Assembly: GCA_963765725.1 (NCBI GenBank)
Contig: CAVXXI010000001.1
Span: forward strand, 496,001-560,000
DNA from: DASQEH01 sp963765725
Lineage (GTDB): Bacteria > Actinomycetota > Actinomycetes > Propionibacteriales > Nocardioidaceae
Direction of reading: 5' to 3'
DNA: 64,000 nucleotides
This document shows, in pieces, positions 9,254-18,585 of this stretch (position 1 is the first letter of the stretch; the number at the start of each line of letters is the position of its first letter). A model generated the notes under the pieces. That model saw nothing but the letters and a program-made list of their open reading frames with translations, was not told where the DNA came from and did no database searches. The position numbers and the translations under genes were made by a program.

Positions 9254-9553
9254 TCAGGTGGCAAGCCGAACCAGCGCCGTCGTGGATGCGGCGGCGACGA
9301 CGACGACCAGGAAGGGCGCCCTGGCGATCAGGGCGACAAAGGCGACTGCGACACCGGCGAGGCGGGCGTCGGGGTGGAGCCGCTGTCCCGTCGACAGCGC
9401 CTGAACGGCAACCAGGGCTGCCAGTAGCGCGACCGGTATCAGATCTGCGAGGCGACGGACGAAGGGGCGGTCGAGCAGGTGCTCCGGGACGGAGAGTCCG
9501 GCCAGCTTGAGTAGGTAACACCCCGCGGCGGTGGCGATGATTGCCGGCCACAT
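9254..9553 (-). CDS. azlD: AzlD family branched-chain amino acid exporter subunit
   Basis: 99-residue hydrophobic protein with three to four membrane segments, the small partner of AzlC in export of branched-chain amino acids or related compounds. The N-terminus MWPAIIATAAGCYLLKLAGLSVPEHLLDRPFVRR and the hydrophobic stretch IPVALLAALVAVQAL match the family. ATG at 9553 overlaps the azlC stop (ATGA), so the two are translationally coupled. Confidence 0.85.
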   Translation of the reverse strand: MWPAIIATAAGCYLLKLAGLSVPEHLLDRPFVRRLADLIPVALLAALVAVQALSTGQRLHPDARLAGVAVAFVALIARAPFLVVVVAAASTTALVRLAT

Positions 9554-10266
9554 CAGGTCGCCGCGCTACGTTCGGGCGTCGCGGAGGGCCGGTCGCCTTC
9601 TCGCAGCGTCGCGAGCAGCGCGACTCCAGCTGCCGCGATGATCGGCAGCCCGGGCCGGGTCACCGGTACCAACGCCAGGGCCAGTACGGCTGCGAGCAGG
9701 GCCGTCGAGCGCTTGTGCCAGGTGTCGAGCCGTGGCCATACCAGTGCCAGGAACGCTGCCGGCACCGCCGCATCCAGGCCGTACGCCGACGTGTCGCCGA
9801 TCGCGTTACCGGCAACGGCGCCCGCGAGCGTGGCGGCGTTCCAGAGGACGAAGACCGACAAGCCCGTTGCGAAGAACCCGACCGGAGCGTCCTCCGGGTC
9901 CTCGGGTTTCAGCGCCATCGCGGTGGACTCGTCGATCACGAGGTGGGCTGCCGCCAGTCTGCGCGCGCCGTGCAGCCGCAACAACGAGGCGAGCTTGAGA
10001 CCGTACAGGGTGTTGCGGCTCCCGAGGAGCAGCGCCGTCGCCGCACCCGAGGCCGCGGCCCCACCAGACGCGATGACGCCGACGAGCGCGAACTGCGAGG
10101 CGCCGGTGAAGACGAGCAAGCTGAGCGCGCAGGCCTGCCACACGCTCAGCCCGGAGCCGACCGCGATCGCGCCGAACGAGATCCCGTACGCGCCGGTGGC
10201 CACGCCCACACCGAGGGAGTCGATCAAGAGCTGGCGTCGGGTCGACGAACGTGGGCCGTTGGGCAT
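9553..10266 (-). CDS. azlC: AzlC family ABC-independent permease
   Basis: 237-residue inner-membrane permease of the AzlC/YgaZ family. Family hallmarks are GAYGISFGAIAVGSGLS, SLLVFTGASQFALVGV and LLLGSRNTLYGLKLA, with several hydrophobic helices. Forms a coupled pair with azlD. Substrate in this organism is unknown; the family exports valine, leucine, isoleucine, methionine or azaleucine. Confidence 0.88.
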   Translation of the reverse strand: MPNGPRSSTRRQLLIDSLGVGVATGAYGISFGAIAVGSGLSVWQACALSLLVFTGASQFALVGVIASGGAAASGAATALLLGSRNTLYGLKLASLLRLHGARRLAAAHLVIDESTAMALKPEDPEDAPVGFFATGLSVFVLWNAATLAGAVAGNAIGDTSAYGLDAAVPAAFLALVWPRLDTWHKRSTALLAAVLALALVPVTRPGLPIIAAAGVALLATLREGDRPSATPERSAAT

Positions 10267-10355
10267 GCGCGCGAGCGTACCCAGCGGTGGCGACAGCGCC
10301 GGGCGAGCCTCCGGCTGCCGCGCGGCGCGTCCTGCGTCGAGGGTCCAGGAGGCAC

Positions 10356-10456
10356 CGGACTCCTCGCGGGGAAGTACCCGACTCCTCGCGGGGAAGTACC
10401 TGACTCCTCGGCAGCACCGGCTCCAGGGGTCAGGTAGCCCCCGCCGAGGGGTCAGG
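10356..10456. repeat. 22-bp tandem repeat array A2
   Basis: Short array of the same family as 5065-5459. Direct copies begin at about 10357, 10379 and 10401 (spacing 22), reading GACTCCTCGCGGGGAA. A fourth copy in opposite orientation covers 10438-10456 (CCCCCGCCGAGGGGTCAGG). It occupies the space between azlC and the convergent-side end of the GNAT gene, whose TGA stop lies inside the last copy. Confidence 0.85.
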
Positions 10457-11023
10457 AGCCTGGTTCCCCAGGATCCTCGCTCAGGTCGGTGTGCAGCCGG
10501 ATCTGCTTCACGGTGACCGACCCGTCGCCGTACAGGTCCAGCTCGCGGTGTGCGCCGTCTGCCGCCCAGCCCTGGGCGGCCAGGAACGACCGGAGCGCGT
10601 CGTCGGTGGCCGTGAGCCAGATCGTCGCCCGCGAGAAGCGATCCGACCGCATCGTGTCGACGGCGGCGTGCAGGAGGCGCGAGCCGTGCCCGGCGCGCAC
10701 GGCGTCGGGGTCGACGACGAACTCCGCGAGCTCCGCGTCAGTGGCCGGGTCCGCGTCGGCGTCGGTCGCCGGAGCAGTCGCGGCGAACCCACGGACGCGA
10801 GCTCTGTCCAGCGCGACAGAACACGCTGGCGCGCCTCACGCGGACGCTCGATCGACAGCCTCCAGCGTTCGGAGAAGGTGGTCTCCGGCAGCTGGGTCAA
10901 CACCTCGGCGGGGAGCACGTCGGCGTACGCAACCTGCCAGGCGCGTACCTGTGTCGCCGCGATAGCCTCGGCGTCGGCGGCCCAGGCGACGCGCACGCTG
11001 ACGTCGGCCGTCGGGCCGCTCAC
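10452..11023 (-). CDS. GNAT family N-acetyltransferase, one frameshift
   Basis: Acetyl-CoA-dependent acyltransferase of unknown substrate. The N-terminal half, from GTG 11023, reads VRVAWAADAEAIAATQVRAWQVAYADVLP (in segments), a typical GNAT start. The frame breaks near 10817. Another frame then continues with FAATAPATDADADPATDAELAEFVVDPDAVRAGHGSRLLHAAV, which contains the acetyl-CoA loop (RAGHGSRLL). Adding one base, for example C between CT and GTCGCG, restores about 190 residues. The stop lies in a 22-bp repeat unit. Confidence 0.8.
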
Positions 11024-11208
11024 CCGTCGAGGTCCTGGAGAGATGCCTGCCGTACGGAGCTCGAGCGATCGGCCACTCGCCCTCCCTCTTACCGTCACAG
11101 CGCGGGCTTATTCAGCATGCGTAGATTTGTGAACAGATCTCGGTTTTACTGCAGCACATTCCCGGGTACGTCCAGGGCTACCCTACGTCTTTCACAAGGA
11201 GCCCCAAC

Positions 11209-11756
11209 ATGGCCCGCAACACAGTCTTCCGCTCACTGCACGACGTCGGCCTCGCCGCCTGGTTCGGCGGCACCCTCGCCAACGCGGTGTCGCTCAACGC
11301 GGCGGCGGCGGAGGCCGACACCTCGCACGGTACCGGCCGGGTCGCCAACACCGGCTGGGACCGGTGGACCCCGGTCAACGCCGCCGCGATCGGCGCCCAC
11401 CTCGTCGGCAGCATCGGGCTGCTCGGCGCGAACCGGGACCGGCTGCAGGCACAGCGGGGGGTCGCCTCGATGTCGGTCGCCAAGACGGCGCTGACGGCAG
11501 CCGCGCTGGGCGTGACCGCCTACAGCAGGGTGCTCGGCGGAAAGGTCTCCGCCCATACCCATGTCCCTGCGGAGTCCGGCACACAGCCTGCGGCCGAGAC
11601 CCCCCAGGACGTGGCGAAGGCGCAGCAGCAGCTGTCGACGCTCCAGTGGCTCGTACCGGTGGTCACCGGAGCGCTCGTGGTCGTCAGCTCGTTCGCGGGG
11701 AGCAGCAGCGGGCCAGTGAGGTCCGCAAGGGCCTGGTCTCGCGCCTCGCCGGCTAA
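11209..11756 (+). CDS. Conserved actinobacterial protein, one frameshift
   Basis: Begins MARNTVFRSLHDVGLAAWFGGTLANAVSLNAAA after an AAGGAG ribosome-binding site. Small Ala-rich, partly hydrophobic protein resembling uncharacterised actinobacterial membrane-associated proteins; hydrophobic stretches lie near residues 60-75, 90-102 and 150-165. The initial frame runs on to 11928 with a low-complexity Arg-rich tail that looks non-coding. Adding one G in the GGGG run at 11697-11700 instead gives EQQRASEVRKGLVSRLAG and a stop at 11756, a natural-looking end (182 residues). Function unknown. Confidence 0.65.
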
Positions 11757-11960
11757 GCGCGTCGGTGCGGTAAGACAGGGGGATACCGCTCCACCCCATG
11801 ACAGGCACGCCCCCCGCGATGCGGCCTGTCGGACCGACCCGGCGCACAGCGGCACCGTGCGTCGGGTGGTCCGCGCTCGCGCGCCGCCGTGCGAGAGTCC
11901 TGAGTCCAGGCGGCGAGGCCGGGTTTGATGTGAAGCATGCGGACCCTTGCGGGGTGGTCC

Positions 11961-12088
11961 ATGGCCCTCGGCGGGAATTGACGTGACCCCTCGGCGGGAA
12001 TGACGTGACCCCTCGGCGGGGGATTACGTGACCCCTCGGCGGGAATTACGTGACCCCTCAGGGGAATTACGTGACTCCTCGGCGGGTG
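11961..12088. repeat. 22-bp tandem repeat array A3
   Basis: Six copies of the TGACYCCTCGGCGGGAA unit starting at 11961 (diverged), 11984, 12006, 12029, 12051 (internally deleted) and 12072, at 21-23 base spacing with linkers such as TTACG. All are in the same orientation. The last copies form the 3' end of the DUF2127 gene. Between 11757 and 11960 nothing else is recognisable. Confidence 0.9.
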
Positions 12089-12917
12089 GGCGGTTGTTGT
12101 GTCCGGCGGGAACGTTGGACATGCCGACATCCGGCCCCGGCAGTCGGTCCTGTCCATACCCGGTGTCGTGCCCGGCCCGCTCCACCTCGAGGAGGCTCTC
12201 GCCTTCGAGCTCACGCTCGTACGCCGCAGCGCCCCCGCGGACACCGAACAGCCGCTTGGCGACGACCAGGTAGACGACGGCCGCCACGTTGATCACGAAT
12301 GCGCCGACCTTCGTCACCGTGACCGTCTTCAGCAGCTCGTGGACCTCGATCGGCAAGAAGGCCGCGGTGGCCACGACCGTCAGGTACTCGGCCCACCGCC
12401 TGGCCATCCACAGCCCGACCCCCTCGACGCCTTCGAGGATGCCGTAGAGCAGCAGGCCGACTGCGACCAGCGTCAGCGTGGCCTGGCTCGCGTGCAGCGC
12501 GCTCGTCGTCCCGTGCACGATCGTGGACTGGTCGAGATCGACGCCGAGCCGGTCCGCCAGGGGCCTGGCGGCCGGGATGAGACGACCGAAGGAGTCGCGA
12601 AGGGACTTCTGTGCGCTGGCGAAGCGATGGACGCCGTAAGCGGCGGCGATGAGCACCAGGGCCCGGAGCACCCGCTCCACGGCCAGGACCCTGAGGATGG
12701 TGATCTGGCGCAGCGCGCGGCCCCTGGCAGGCAGCGGCGCCTCGGACGCCGGGCCGCTGCTTCCGGGCTCACCCAGGACCCAGTCGCCACAACGCAGGCA
12801 TCGCCATGCTGACCCCAGGGCGGTCTCTGTGGTCAGCCGTCCCGCCAGGTCGGGCTCGCTGGGGGCGTAGGTGACATGGCCGTGGCGGCCGCACACCTTT
12901 AGCTCACGACTGAACAC
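12024..12917 (-). CDS. DUF2127-type membrane protein
   Basis: 297 residues. A short N-terminal cysteine pair region (CLRCGDW, zinc-ribbon-like) precedes a DUF2127 domain with three to four membrane helices (VLRALVLIAAAYGVHRFA; ATLTLVAVGLLLYGILEGVEGVGLW; AEYLTVVATAAFLPIEVHEL; FVINVAAVVYLVVAKRLFG). Function unknown. The final 21 or so residues (ESRNSPEGSRNSRRGVT) are translated from 22-bp repeat units and the TAA stop lies in the repeat linker, so the true ancestral terminus was probably just upstream. Confidence 0.8.
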   Translation of the reverse strand: MFSRELKVCGRHGHVTYAPSEPDLAGRLTTETALGSAWRCLRCGDWVLGEPGSSGPASEAPLPARGRALRQITILRVLAVERVLRALVLIAAAYGVHRFASAQKSLRDSFGRLIPAARPLADRLGVDLDQSTIVHGTTSALHASQATLTLVAVGLLLYGILEGVEGVGLWMARRWAEYLTVVATAAFLPIEVHELLKTVTVTKVGAFVINVAAVVYLVVAKRLFGVRGGAAAYERELEGESLLEVERAGHDTGYGQDRLPGPDVGMSNVPAGHNNRPPAEESRNSPEGSRNSRRGVT

Positions 12918-12942
12918 CTCACGAGCCTACCGAGCGGCGTTG

Positions 12943-13263
12943 TCAGGCGACGGTGATCTCGCCCATCCGGTCCCAGTCGTCGCCCTCGAGAACCATGTTG
13001 CGGATCTGCGGCGTCTCCTGCAGGTAGTCGGGCGCCTTGGAGGTGAACTGCGCGAAGTGGTCGCTGTTGACGTGCGGCCCCGCTGCGTCGTCCTTGAACG
13101 CCTCCAGGAGCACGTACTCGTTGGGGTCGTCCACGCTGCGCGACCACTCGAACCAGAGGTTCCCGGCCTCACCCCGGGTCGCCCGGGTGAAGTCGTCGAC
13201 GATATCCGGCCACTGGTCGGCGTACTCGTGCTTGACCTTGAACTTGACGGCGATGAAGATCAT
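12943..13263 (-). CDS. Antibiotic biosynthesis monooxygenase (ABM) domain protein
   Basis: 106-residue ferredoxin-fold protein starting MIFIAVKFKVKHEYADQW at ATG 13263, with a GAGGTG ribosome-binding site about 8 bases upstream. The ABM pattern is clear: FTRATRGEAGNLWFEWSRSVDDPNEYVLLEAF, then HVNSDHFAQF. Such small proteins act as monooxygenases or signalling/quorum factors (YgiN/LsrG-like). The specific substrate cannot be inferred. Stands alone, upstream of the DUF2127 gene on the same strand. Confidence 0.85.
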   Translation of the reverse strand: MIFIAVKFKVKHEYADQWPDIVDDFTRATRGEAGNLWFEWSRSVDDPNEYVLLEAFKDDAAGPHVNSDHFAQFTSKAPDYLQETPQIRNMVLEGDDWDRMGEITVA

Positions 13264-13494
13264 CCATCTCACCTCTTCGGGTCGGCGGGAGAGCCATGAT
13301 GGCAGAGCCGGAGACGCCCGCAACCGGTGGCAGTTCCGCCCGAACGCTGACAGACTTCCAGCCGAGAGTGCGCCTGTGCATCGGCCCCTCCGTACGGGTC
13401 CCGGGACAACCAGGCGTGTCGAACCGTCCATCGACGTGTCAGGAGAAGCGCATGGTCCCCACACCCCGAGCAGCAGACCGCCGACGAGCTCACC

Positions 13495-14073
13495 GTGACC
13501 GATGCCGCACGGCCCGTCCTGATTCGTGTGCTTCGGGTGGCGTTCCCGCACGACAAGCTACCCGACGGCCCGTACGAGCGGACCGCGGACACCGTGATCG
13601 AGGCCGCCAACGCCTCGACCTGGGCCAGGCTCACGCTGCTGCAGGGCATCGGCACGCTCGACAGCGTGTCGGGCGGCGCCTTCGGTGACCTGGACGACGC
13701 CGACGCGCTGAAGGTGCTCCGGCACGTCGAAGCCACCGAGTTCTTCGGGTTCATCCGCCGCACCGCGGTCGTCGCCCTCTACGACGACCCCGAGGTGTGG
13801 AGCGCGCTGGGCTACGAGGGGCCGTCGTACGACAAGGGCGGGTACATCGACCGCGGTTTCAACGACCTCGACTGGCTCCCCGACCCGCGCATCGAGGAGT
13901 ACTCCGGGCCGCGGCAGCTGCTCGAGGTGGCGACCGAACTGCCTCCCTCCGAGGCCCCGGCATCCGCAGCCCCTGCGGCCGCATCGCCGGGCGAGGGGTC
14001 GCTCAGCGGCGCGTCGCATCCGGGCGTCGCACCGCAGCAGGCACAGGAGAACGAGACGGCGGAGGCACTGTGA
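13495..14073 (+). CDS. Gluconate 2-dehydrogenase subunit 3-like protein
   Basis: 192 residues with a family-like core (FFGFIRRTAVVALYDDPEVWSALGYEGPSYDKGGYIDRGFNDLDWLPDPRIEEY in segments). The stop overlaps the GMC oxidoreductase start (TGATG), matching the usual small-subunit/GMC pair. Unlike many homologues it has no Tat signal. The GTG at 13495 lacks a strong ribosome-binding site. An ATG at 13452 after AGGAGA is in another frame and would join it if one C of a CCCC run were removed, so the N-terminus is uncertain. The C-terminus is Ala/Pro-rich. Confidence 0.75.
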   Translation: MTDAARPVLIRVLRVAFPHDKLPDGPYERTADTVIEAANASTWARLTLLQGIGTLDSVSGGAFGDLDDADALKVLRHVEATEFFGFIRRTAVVALYDDPEVWSALGYEGPSYDKGGYIDRGFNDLDWLPDPRIEEYSGPRQLLEVATELPPSEAPASAAPAAASPGEGSLSGASHPGVAPQQAQENETAEAL

Positions 14074-15638
14074 TGGCACAGATCGACACGTCCGAGCCCG
14101 CTGTCGTCGTCATCGGCTCGGGAGCCGGCGGTGGCACCGTCGCCTACGAGCTCACGGCGAAGGGGGTTCCCGTCGTCGTGCTCGAGGCCGGCCCGCACCT
14201 GACGAGCGACGACTACGTCAACGACGAGTGGAAGGCCTTCGGGCAGATGGCGTGGCTCGACCCGCGAACCACCTCGGGCTCGTGGCGCATCAGCCGTGAC
14301 TTCCCCAACCTGCCGGCCTGGACGGTCAAGGCGGTCGGCGGAACGACCACCCACTGGGCTGGGGCGACGCCGCGGTTCCGCGCCCACGAGCTCAAGGCGC
14401 GCACGACGTACGGGCGCATCGACGGCGCGAGCCTGCTCGACTGGCCGATCACCCTGCAGGACCTCGAGCCGTACTACGACCGGGCGGAGAATGCGATCGG
14501 CTCCACCCACCGCCACGGACGGGCACCGCAGCCCGCCAGCAACAACTACAAGGTGTTCGCCAACGGTGCCGAGCGGATCGGCTACACGTTCTACGCCACG
14601 GGTCCGTACGGGACCAACGCAGAGCCGTACGACGGCCGGCCCGCGAGCATCCAGGACGGCTTCAACTTCCAGGGCGACAAGCACAAGTCCAAGTGGAGCA
14701 CGCTGGTCCGCGAGATCCCGCGGGCCGAGGAAACAGGACACCTCGACCTGAGGCCGGACTGCCAGGTGGTGCAGATCACCCACGACGCCCGCGGCAGAGC
14801 CGACGCGGTGCTCTACATCGACAAGCAGGGCAACCTGCACCGGCAGGCGGCCCGCGTCGTCTGCGTGGCGGCGAACAGCATCGAGACGCCGCGCCTGTTG
14901 CTGATGAGTGCGAGCGCGCTGTTCCCGGACGGCCTGGCCAACTCCTCCGGCCAGGTCGGGCGCAACTACATGCGGCACACGACCGGCTCCGTGTACGCGC
15001 GCTTCGAGCAGCCGGTCCGGATGTTCCGCGGCGAGACGATGGCCGGCATCATCGCCGACGAGTCCCGCCACGACACGTCCCGCGGCTTCGCCGGCGGCTA
15101 CTACATGGAGACGATCTCGCTGGGCCCGGCCTTCCTGGCCAGCTTCGTCGAGCCGGGCGCATGGGGCCCTGACTTCACCGCGGTCATGGACGCCTACGCC
15201 AACACGGCGGGGATGTGGATCGTCGGCGAGGACATGCCGCAGGAGACAAACCGCATCACCCTGAACGGCGCCGTCACCGACGCCCACGGGCTGCCGGTGC
15301 CCAACGTGCACTTCGACGACCACCCCAACGACGTCGCCATGCGTACCCACGGATACGCCCAGGCGGACCTCCTGTACGACGCCGTCGGGGCGACCGGCAC
15401 GCACCACACACCCCCGTACCCGTCCACGCACAACATGGGGACGTGCCGGATGAGTGCGGACCCGCAGGACGGGGTCGTCGACGCCTTCGGGCGCGCGCAC
15501 GACGTGCCCAACCTGTACGTCAGCGACGGCTCCGTCTTCACCACCGGCGCGGCAGCCAACCCGACGCTCACCATCGTTGCGCTGGCCATCCGGCAGGCCG
15601 ACCACCTGGCGAGCGAGCTGTCCGCGGGCAACTTGTAG
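14073..15638 (+). CDS. GMC family FAD oxidoreductase
   Basis: 521-residue flavoprotein of the GMC/gluconate-dehydrogenase type that oxidises an alcohol or sugar carbon. FAD-binding motif GSGAGGGTVAYEL lies near residues 13-25, followed by VLEAGPH. The C-terminal GMC signature contains THNMGTCRMS and LYVSDGSVFTTGAAANPTLT. Starts at ATG 14073 overlapping the preceding stop, so it is co-translated with the subunit-3-like protein. The electron acceptor and substrate are unknown; a sugar or polyol is plausible from the neighbouring carbohydrate genes. Confidence 0.9.
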   Translation: MAQIDTSEPAVVVIGSGAGGGTVAYELTAKGVPVVVLEAGPHLTSDDYVNDEWKAFGQMAWLDPRTTSGSWRISRDFPNLPAWTVKAVGGTTTHWAGATPRFRAHELKARTTYGRIDGASLLDWPITLQDLEPYYDRAENAIGSTHRHGRAPQPASNNYKVFANGAERIGYTFYATGPYGTNAEPYDGRPASIQDGFNFQGDKHKSKWSTLVREIPRAEETGHLDLRPDCQVVQITHDARGRADAVLYIDKQGNLHRQAARVVCVAANSIETPRLLLMSASALFPDGLANSSGQVGRNYMRHTTGSVYARFEQPVRMFRGETMAGIIADESRHDTSRGFAGGYYMETISLGPAFLASFVEPGAWGPDFTAVMDAYANTAGMWIVGEDMPQETNRITLNGAVTDAHGLPVPNVHFDDHPNDVAMRTHGYAQADLLYDAVGATGTHHTPPYPSTHNMGTCRMSADPQDGVVDAFGRAHDVPNLYVSDGSVFTTGAAANPTLTIVALAIRQADHLASELSAGNL

Positions 15639-15674
15639 CCGTGCCGGGCCGAACGAACCGACGCTGAGCAGATC

Positions 15675-18585
15675 ATGGCGACCTCGGCGTCGGCGCGTGC
15701 GGTGAGACCAGGCGGACCTCCGCCGCGGCGCTCGTCGGCCGCAGCGGGCGCCCCGGCTGACGACGTGCATGCACGGCTCGGTCGCGAGCTCGCCTCTGCA
15801 CTCGGCGACGATGCCGTGACCAGGCGGGCGCTCGACCGGTACGCGTACGCCCACGACGCCTCCCACTACCTGCTGGTGCCGCAGACGGTCGTCACCCCGC
15901 GCAGCGCCGAGCAGGTCGCACAGGTGCTGCGGTCCTGCGACCAGGCCGGCGTCTCGCTGACGTTCCGCTCGGCGGGCACCAGCCTGTCAGGGCAGGGCCT
16001 GACCGACAGCGTCCTCGTCGACACACGGAAGCGGTTCCAGGGTGTCGAGGTGCTGGACGAGGGCCGGCGCGTCCGGGTGCAGCCGGGCGTGACCGTCGCC
16101 AGGGTCAACGCGCTGCTCGCGCCGTACGGCCGCAAGCTCGGCCCCGACCCCGCGAGCGAGAGCGTGTGCACGATCGGCGGCGTCGTCGCCAACAACTCCT
16201 CCGGCATGCACTGCGGGACGCGGTACAACACCTATCGCACCGTGGAGTCGCTGATCTTCGTGCTGCCTAGCGGAACGGTCGTCGACTCCGCCTCGCCCGA
16301 CGCGGCTCGGCACCTCGCGACGAGCGAGCCGGAGCTTCACGACGGCCTACTCCGGCTACGGCGCCGGATCGTCGACAACCCGGCGTCGGTGGCCACCATC
16401 GAGCAGCAGTTCTCGATGAAGAACACGATGGGCTACGGCCTGAACGCGTTCGCCGACTACGAGGACCCGCTCGACATCCTGGTCCACCTGCTCGTCGGCA
16501 GCGAGGGCACGCTGGCGTTTGTGGCCGAGGCGGTCTTCCGGACGGTCGAGGTGCTCAGCCATGTCGCGACCGGTCTGCTGGTGTTCGACGACGTACGGTC
16601 CGCCACCTCGTCGGTGCCGCAGCTCATCGAAGCGGGCACCGTGACCGCGGAGCTGATGGACGCCGCGTCACTGTCCGTGGCCCGCATGGATGCGAGTAGT
16701 CCCGCAGTCATCCGCGACCTCGACGTCGACCGTCACGCCGCGATGCTCGTGGAGTTCGAGGGGGCGACCGAGCAGGAGCTGACCGAGCGGCGGCGGGTAG
16801 CGGAGTCGGCCATCGCCGAGCTGGGCCTCGAAGCCCCGTTCAGGCTGACGACCGACGCCGTGGAGCGGGCCGGCCTGTGGCATGTCCGCAAGGGGCTCTA
16901 CAGCGCGGTCGCGAGCGACCGACCCAGCGGCACCAGCGCGCTGCTCGAGGACGTCGTCGTACCGGTCGACCGGCTCGGCGAGACGTGTGTCGCCCTGACT
17001 GCCCTCTTCGACACCCACGGGTACGAGGACTCGGTCATCTTCGGGCATGCCCGAGACGGCAACGTGCACTTCCTCCTCAAGGAGCGGTTCGACGACGCCG
17101 GACATCTCGCGCGCTACGAGGCCTTCACCTCCGACATGGTCGACCTGGTTCTCGGCCAGCGCGGCTCGCTCAAGGCCGAGCACGGTACCGGTCGCATCAT
17201 GGCGGCCTTCGTGCGCCGGCAGTACGGCGACGAGCTGTATGACGTGATGGTGCGTCTCAAGGGGCTCCTCGACCCGCGGGCGATTCTCAACCCCGGCTCG
17301 GTGCTGTCCGACGACCCCGTGGCGTACCTCCGCGACCTCAAGGCCGCACCGCGGGTGGAGGAGGAGGTCGACCGGTGCGTCGAGTGCGGCTACTGCGAAC
17401 CGGTCTGTCCTAGCCGGGGCCTGACCACGACGCCCCGTCAGCGCATCGTCCTGCGCCGGGAGATGGAGGCGGCGCGGGAGCGGGGTGACTCCGCTCTCGT
17501 CGCGGAGCTGGAGCGCGACTACGACTACGACGCAGTCCAGACGTGCGCCGTCGACGGGATGTGCCAGACGGCGTGCCCCGTGCACATCAACACCGGCGAC
17601 CTTGTCCGGCGGCTGCGAGCACAGGCCTCGGGAGCGGTCGTCGGCGGAGCGTGGAAGCTGGCGGCCGGCCACTGGCGGTCGGCGACCGCTGGGGCGGCCG
17701 CCGCGCTCACCGCCGCAGACCGGCTGCCTCCGGCCGTCCCCACGGCCTTGACCCGTGCGGGGCGATCCGTGATGGGAGCCGAACAGATCCCGCTGTACAG
17801 CGGCGACCTGCCGCCCGGCGGTAGGCCGCGTCCGCAGGCACCGTCGGAGAACGCCGAGGCTGTGTTCTTCGCGTCCTGCATCGGCCGGATGTTCGGACCG
17901 GAGCCGGGTGATGGCGGGGGAGTCACCGACGCCCTGGTGGAGCTCTCGCAGCGCGCCGGCGTCGCGCTGCGGACTCCGGACAGGCTCGATTCGCTGTGCT
18001 GCGGGACCCCCTGGAAGTCCAAGGGTCATCGCGGCGGCTACGCCGTGATGGCGGACAAGGTCACGAAGGCCCTGCTCGACGCGACGGAGGGCGGTCGGCT
18101 GCCGGTGATCGCCGACGCCGCCTCGTGCACCCAGGGACTGCTGACGATGGCGCGGTCCGGCTCCGTCGGCGTCCCTGGTTGTCGTCGACGCCACGGACTT
18201 CGTCGCGGCACACCTGCTCGACAGGCTGACGGTCTCCGAACCCGTGGCGTCGATCGCCCTGCACCCGACCTGCTCGTCGACCGAGCTGGGCAGCACGGCC
18301 GCCATGGAGGCTCTCGCCCGGTTCATCTCGCCGGAGGTGTACGTCCCCTTGGCATGGGGCTGCTGCGCGTTCGCCGGTGACCGCGGCATGCTGCACCCCG
18401 AGCTGACCGCCTCGGCGACGGCGCCGGAGGCGGCGGAGCTCTCGACGCGGGAGTTCGCGGCGTACGCCTCCTGCAACCGCACCTGTGAGCTGGCCATGAC
18501 CCGCGCCACCGGCAAGCCGTACCGCCACATCCTGGAGGTGCTCGAAGGCGCCACGCGGAGCGAGAGCGCACAGTCGCGTGGGTGA
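15675..18585 (+). CDS. FAD-linked oxidase / Fe-S fusion (D-lactate dehydrogenase type), one frameshift
   Basis: Large GlcD-GlpC fusion, like quinone-linked D-lactate dehydrogenases. An FAD-binding_4 domain (RSAGTSLSGQGLTDSVLVD; IGGVVANNSSGMHCGT) precedes the FAD-oxidase C domain (GHARDGNVHFLL; KAEHGTGRIMAAFV). Two 4Fe-4S motifs (CVECGYCEPVCPS; CAVDGMCQTACPVH) and CCG-type cysteine motifs follow (LCCGTPWKSKG; then WGCCAFAGDRG). The first frame fails at about 18172-18176; removing one C from the CCC there joins LVVVDATDFVAAHLLDRLTV and the rest to 18585, about 969 residues. Sequence error or a recent mutation. Confidence 0.88.

Noticed and set aside
11757..11928. Arg-rich tail of the conserved protein at 11209
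   Set aside because: Only arises in the uncorrected frame; one added G gives a conserved-looking end at 11756.
15675..18585. Separate genes for the two parts of the D-lactate-dehydrogenase-like protein
   Set aside because: The second part lacks a start and begins mid-domain; both belong to one GlcD/GlpC-type fusion joined across a single-base shift.
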